From NCBI RefSeq assembly GCF_007004765.1, contig NZ_VIKR01000002.1:62001-126000 (forward strand): 64,000 nucleotides of DNA, in the 5' to 3' direction. A program made the translations under genes and the position numbers. This DNA comes from Aliikangiella marina (GTDB taxonomy: Bacteria > Pseudomonadota > Gammaproteobacteria > Enterobacterales > Kangiellaceae). Numbering within the stretch: position 1 is the first letter of the stretch; the number at the start of each line of letters is the position of its first letter. Positions 60,850-64,000 of this stretch are shown one piece after another. A model generated the notes under the pieces. That model worked only from the letters and a program-made list of their open reading frames with translations, ran no database searches and had not been told where the DNA came from.

Positions 60850-61719
60850 TCAGCGATAGTTTAACCGACCGACCAAATGTTGGGTTTGTTTGTCAAGTGA
60901 CTCCATTAGGAAGTATCTTTGTGAATTTTTTTGCGCATATTTAAATAAGATGTCAGATGCTGTTTTAACCGGCTTTTTAAAATTAACCTCGACTGATTGA
61001 ATGTGTTCATCAGCAATGTTTAATTGACCAATTGCAGCAGCTTTTAACCACATGCCATGTGCAATAGTTTGTTTAAAACCAAATAGCCTTGCAGTGAGAT
61101 TTGACAGATGAATCGGATTAAAATCTCCGGAAATTCTAGCATATTGTTTGCCGATATCAGCGGCGACTGAAAAATGCTCGGATCGCCAATTGATATCCTC
61201 AGGTAGCTCAATAAACTCCGGCTTGGCTTCAACTTGTTGTGCAGATAATGTGGTCAAGTAAAGATAAAATGAGCGACTTTGCCACATTAATTCGTTATCA
61301 ACTTTAACTTCGGTAAGAAGTTCGGTTTGAATGCCTTTTGGCATGTTCTGTGATTTTCCTAAATAGCAATTGATCTCCAAGCAGCTCTCAACTGGTATTG
61401 GCTTTAAACTACAAATAATATTTCGTGTGTGCACAAGACCAATAACAGGTAGCGTGAACGCTTCACTGACTAAAAGTGATAATTGCGCATTAAAGGATAA
61501 AACATGCGGATAGGTGATTGGTAAATAAGCGTCTGAATGAAGCTGACATAGTTTTTGGTAAGATATAAGTCGAAGCGAATCTGTGGGAGTTTTATCAAAA
61601 AACACTAATTGCCGAGACTTTTTTTCGACTGGTCTGCCTGGTTTCGCGAGTGTCAGTATCGCGCGTAAATATAGGCTTAATTTAGACTGGCTAGCAGGTA
61701 ACACTGTTTTTGTTGTCAT
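60850..61719 (-). CDS. MaoC-type hot-dog dehydratase
   Basis: The 289-residue protein has two hot-dog-like halves. The C-terminal one carries the MaoC hydratase signature YARISGDFNPIHLSN followed by IAHGMWLKA, with the catalytic Asp and His. It probably hydrates or dehydrates an acyl-thioester in fatty-acid-type metabolism. It stands alone here, 309 bases from the ATP-grasp gene, with an AT-rich palindromic region upstream. Confidence 0.82.
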   Translation of the reverse strand: MTTKTVLPASQSKLSLYLRAILTLAKPGRPVEKKSRQLVFFDKTPTDSLRLISYQKLCQLHSDAYLPITYPHVLSFNAQLSLLVSEAFTLPVIGLVHTRNIICSLKPIPVESCLEINCYLGKSQNMPKGIQTELLTEVKVDNELMWQSRSFYLYLTTLSAQQVEAKPEFIELPEDINWRSEHFSVAADIGKQYARISGDFNPIHLSNLTARLFGFKQTIAHGMWLKAAAIGQLNIADEHIQSVEVNFKKPVKTASDILFKYAQKNSQRYFLMESLDKQTQHLVGRLNYR

Positions 61720-61745
61720 TTTCTGTCGGTCGTTCGAGTATTAAC

Positions 61746-61797
61746 TTGCAAGTGCAATAAAATAATTGTTTTTTCAAGCGTAAATTAAATTTTACGC
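61746..61797. promoter_or_regulatory. Two inverted repeats upstream of the MaoC-type gene
   Basis: TTGCA/TGCAA at 61746-61757 and GCGTAAA/TTTACGC at 61778-61797 lie in the AT-rich divergent region. They are candidate operators for an unidentified repressor; no regulator is encoded nearby. Confidence 0.3.
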
Positions 61798-61984
61798 GTT
61801 TATAATTATATAAATATTTTTTCTCAGGTATATTTAGCTTAAACAAGTATGACATTGCGCGAAAACTACTTGAAATTGCTATTTGAGATAAGGCAAACTG
61901 AGTATCGTGCGACGACGAGTCGCCAACCTCACTCCTTTTTCTGAGGGATATGATTGCTAGGGACATATGAATTGGGAGGCAATA

Positions 61985-62422
61985 ATGTCAGGAGACAAAG
62001 AACTGATGGATGATAGTTTATCCAATCAGGCAAAAGACTATGATGTCCAGATGAAGTTTGATGGTAATTTGTTACGCTACTTTGTTACCGGCGAACGATC
62101 ATTTACCGCGTCATATCGGCTTTGGGAGCGTATCTATAGCGACTGCGAAAAATACGACACCAATAATGTTCACGCAACGGTTATTCTCTCAGGAGTCCTC
62201 GAGAGAATGGAGATCCCGTTGATCATTCAAAAGCTCATTTCCTTAAATAACAAGCGCCCGATTAATTGCGCGTGGGTTGATCACAATCATGCCAGTTATC
62301 TCGATAATGTCATCGGTGAGAGAATTCCTAGACCTGATTCAATGAATATCCAAATATTCAATAACGATGAAGATGCCATAGAGTGGCTAAGCGCAGTGAT
62401 TACTGAACCTTCCTCTTGTTAA
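61985..62422 (+). CDS. Possible STAS/SpoIIAA-like small protein
   Basis: The 145-residue cytoplasmic protein has a mixed alpha/beta pattern (VQMKFDGNLLRYFVTGERS, HATVILSGVLERME) and an ending like SpoIIAA-type proteins (NNDEDAIEWLSAVI). The resemblance is weak and by eye. I chose ATG 61985 because GGGAGG lies six bases upstream; ATG 61967 would add six residues. It is convergent to the GGDEF gene and divergent from the MaoC-type gene. Confidence 0.55.
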   Translation: MSGDKELMDDSLSNQAKDYDVQMKFDGNLLRYFVTGERSFTASYRLWERIYSDCEKYDTNNVHATVILSGVLERMEIPLIIQKLISLNNKRPINCAWVDHNHASYLDNVIGERIPRPDSMNIQIFNNDEDAIEWLSAVITEPSSC

Positions 62423-62435
62423 GCTCTGTCGTGTC

Positions 62436-64000
62436 TTAGGCAATTTGAATTTGATTTCTGCCAGCTTGTTTGGCCTGGTATAGCGCATTGTCGACTTTTT
62501 GTAAGAAAGTCTCTAAATCATACTGGTGATCAAACAATCCCAGGCCTGCAGAAAAAGAAGGGACTAACTCGTCCAAGTTTAACGAAGCGATTGGCTGGTT
62601 AACGAGCTTTCTCAGTTTATTGATGACAAGTTTGGCTCCGTTTAAATCAGTGCCCGGTAAAACAATCAGAAATTCTTCGCCACCAATTCGACCGATGATG
62701 TCGGTTTTCCTTAGGTTAGTTCGGCTTAATTGAGCAAAGTGTTTTAGCACTTCATCGCCGACTCCATGACCGTATTTATCATTGATAGATTTAAAATGGT
62801 CAAGGTCAAGAATTGCCACGCATAACGCTGTTTCTAAACGTCTTCCGAGCGCAATTTGTTCTTCAAGTAACTCGATGGTTCGGCGACGATTACAAAGCTC
62901 AGTCAAGCTATCGGTAGAGGCAAGCTTCTCTAAATGCGCTTTGTGCTTTCTGTCTCGATAGACCATCACTAAAACGAGTAGCACAACAAAACCAAGTGAC
63001 ACTATCGTTATAGTTAAAAATTGATTTTGTTTGCGACTACTTTGAATGGTCACTTGTTGCAGCTGATTGGCTTTCTCCAGTAATTGATTTTCTCCCTCAA
63101 TAACATCAAGTTCGTACTGAGTACGAAGTCGATGGAGTTGTTGGCTACTTTGTTTTTCAAGGAGCTCTGCTTTAGCTTGCTCAGATCGGAGCAAGAGTTG
63201 GTAGGCTTTTTCATGCTCGCCGGTCTTCGACAGTATTTGAGACTCTAATATATCGAGACTGAGTTTCTGAAAGGGCATTGAATCGGCATTTAAATGTTCT
63301 CTAGCTGATTTTAGGTGTTTGAATGCTAGATCTAATTGTTGCCGCTTAAGCGCAATAATTGATAAGTGGCGAGCGCTATCTAACAGCATATACGCGTTAT
63401 TTGCGGCTAAGAAAATTTCTCGTGCTCTTAGGTTTAGTGATTCAGCAACTTCAAGATTATTGTCTTTTATTTCGATTGAGGCGAGCGCTCTCAGTGCATA
63501 GGCAACGCCTTGAATATCGTCCAACTTTTCCGATAGTTTGAGCGCTTCTTGAAGTTGCGCTTTGCCTTCTTTTTTATTGCCTAATCCGACATTTGCCTTG
63601 CCCAGTCCGTAAAGCGAAATGCTAAGTTGTAATTCATCGCCTATATTGCGACAGTGTTGAACTGACTCTTCATAAAAAGGTGCTGCAAGATCATCTTCGT
63701 TTCTATACTCATAAAGTAGCGCTAAACTATTCGCGACATCACCTTTGGTCAAATCTCGACGATATTTTGTTTGATATTCCTTTGGTGCTAAGCGATAAGC
63801 TTGCTGTAAATCCTGCATTGCACCTAAATAATCGACAAGGCTGGTTCTAATCACGCCACGACTAAATAGTGCGCTAACTTCTAATCGCTCGTCGTTGAGT
63901 TCTCTTGCCCAAATTAACGCATTAGTGGCTCTAGACTCGGCAGTTTCTAAATTACCTTGGATATCTAAAGCCATGGCCAGAGTGAGTTGTATCTTGTGGA
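62436..64000 (-). CDS. TPR-membrane-GGDEF diguanylate cyclase (5' end outside the window)
   Basis: The protein has tetratricopeptide repeats over about 300 residues, a coiled coil and one membrane helix (about 62950-63030 in the DNA). The C-terminal GGDEF domain has GGEEF at 62670-62684 and the inhibitory-site motif RKTD five residues before it. It should make cyclic di-GMP, with product inhibition. The frame stays open to base 64000 with no stop or start beyond the ATG at 63974, and the TPR sequence continues, so the N-terminus lies outside. An exported TPR domain is likely. Confidence 0.9.
   Translation of the reverse strand, partial: HKIQLTLAMALDIQGNLETAESRATNALIWARELNDERLEVSALFSRGVIRTSLVDYLGAMQDLQQAYRLAPKEYQTKYRRDLTKGDVANSLALLYEYRNEDDLAAPFYEESVQHCRNIGDELQLSISLYGLGKANVGLGNKKEGKAQLQEALKLSEKLDDIQGVAYALRALASIEIKDNNLEVAESLNLRAREIFLAANNAYMLLDSARHLSIIALKRQQLDLAFKHLKSAREHLNADSMPFQKLSLDILESQILSKTGEHEKAYQLLLRSEQAKAELLEKQSSQQLHRLRTQYELDVIEGENQLLEKANQLQQVTIQSSRKQNQFLTITIVSLGFVVLLVLVMVYRDRKHKAHLEKLASTDSLTELCNRRRTIELLEEQIALGRRLETALCVAILDLDHFKSINDKYGHGVGDEVLKHFAQLSRTNLRKTDIIGRIGGEEFLIVLPGTDLNGAKLVINKLRKLVNQPIASLNLDELVPSFSAGLGLFDHQYDLETFLQKVDNALYQAKQAGRNQIQIA

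Overview
The window reads as a stretch of chromosome from a free-living, probably marine gammaproteobacterium. The reasons are its gene families and gene order: mrcA divergent from pilMNOPQ-aroKB-damX, crp beside an OsmC-family gene, coaD-yfhL, mutM-rpmG-rpmB-radC-coaBC-(algC)-slmA-pyrE, ubiE-ubiJ-ubiB-hinT-tatABC and folP-glmM. The AT-leaning base composition, long-form PstC/PstA and membrane-anchored AlgC would fit a Kangiella/Aliikangiella-like lineage, but that placement is inference. I see no tRNA, rRNA, CRISPR array, prophage, transposase or integrase.

Layout. 1-6 kb: an accessory block with a hexapeptide acyltransferase, a one-module C-A-PCP non-ribosomal peptide synthetase whose specificity residues read as glycine, and two convergent alpha/beta-hydrolases of the type known from exosortase-A exopolysaccharide loci. 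6-15 kb: a complete phosphate regulon (phoB, phoR, a SapC-family gene, pstS, pstC, pstA, pstB, phoU) with recognisable Pho boxes before phoB and pstS. 15-19 kb: OsmC-family protein, Crp and PBP1A. 19-29 kb: the type IV pilus assembly operon pilMNOPQ, then aroK, aroB, a DamX-like SPOR protein and hemE. 29-35 kb: a large Ig-like lipoprotein, a YheT-type hydrolase, a Tat-exported small protein paired with a GMC oxidoreductase, coaD and a YfhL-type ferredoxin. 36-41 kb: two ExbD paralogues around a small DUF3301-like protein, then an ABC ATPase, a fused permease/GldG-like protein and a small membrane protein. 41-50 kb: mutM, an epimerase-like gene, rpmG, rpmB, radC, coaBC, algC, slmA, a DUF4124 protein and pyrE. 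50-57 kb: a long minus-strand run ubiE-ubiJ-ubiB-hinT-tatA-tatB-tatC, an exported small protein and a YdcF-type protein. 57-64 kb: folP, glmM and a CBS protein, then an orphan ATP-grasp protein, a MaoC-type hot-dog protein, a possible STAS-like protein and a TPR-GGDEF protein running off the right edge.

Most of the window is core housekeeping. The parts most likely to hold something undescribed are the glycine-type NRPS with its paired non-serine hydrolases (14-6011), the ExbD/DUF3301/GldA-GldFG-like block (35907-40788) and the ATP-grasp/MaoC/STAS-like group (59680-62422). Start codons were moved inward from the longest open frame where a Shine-Dalgarno sequence, signal peptide or family length argued for it; these choices are stated in each entry.
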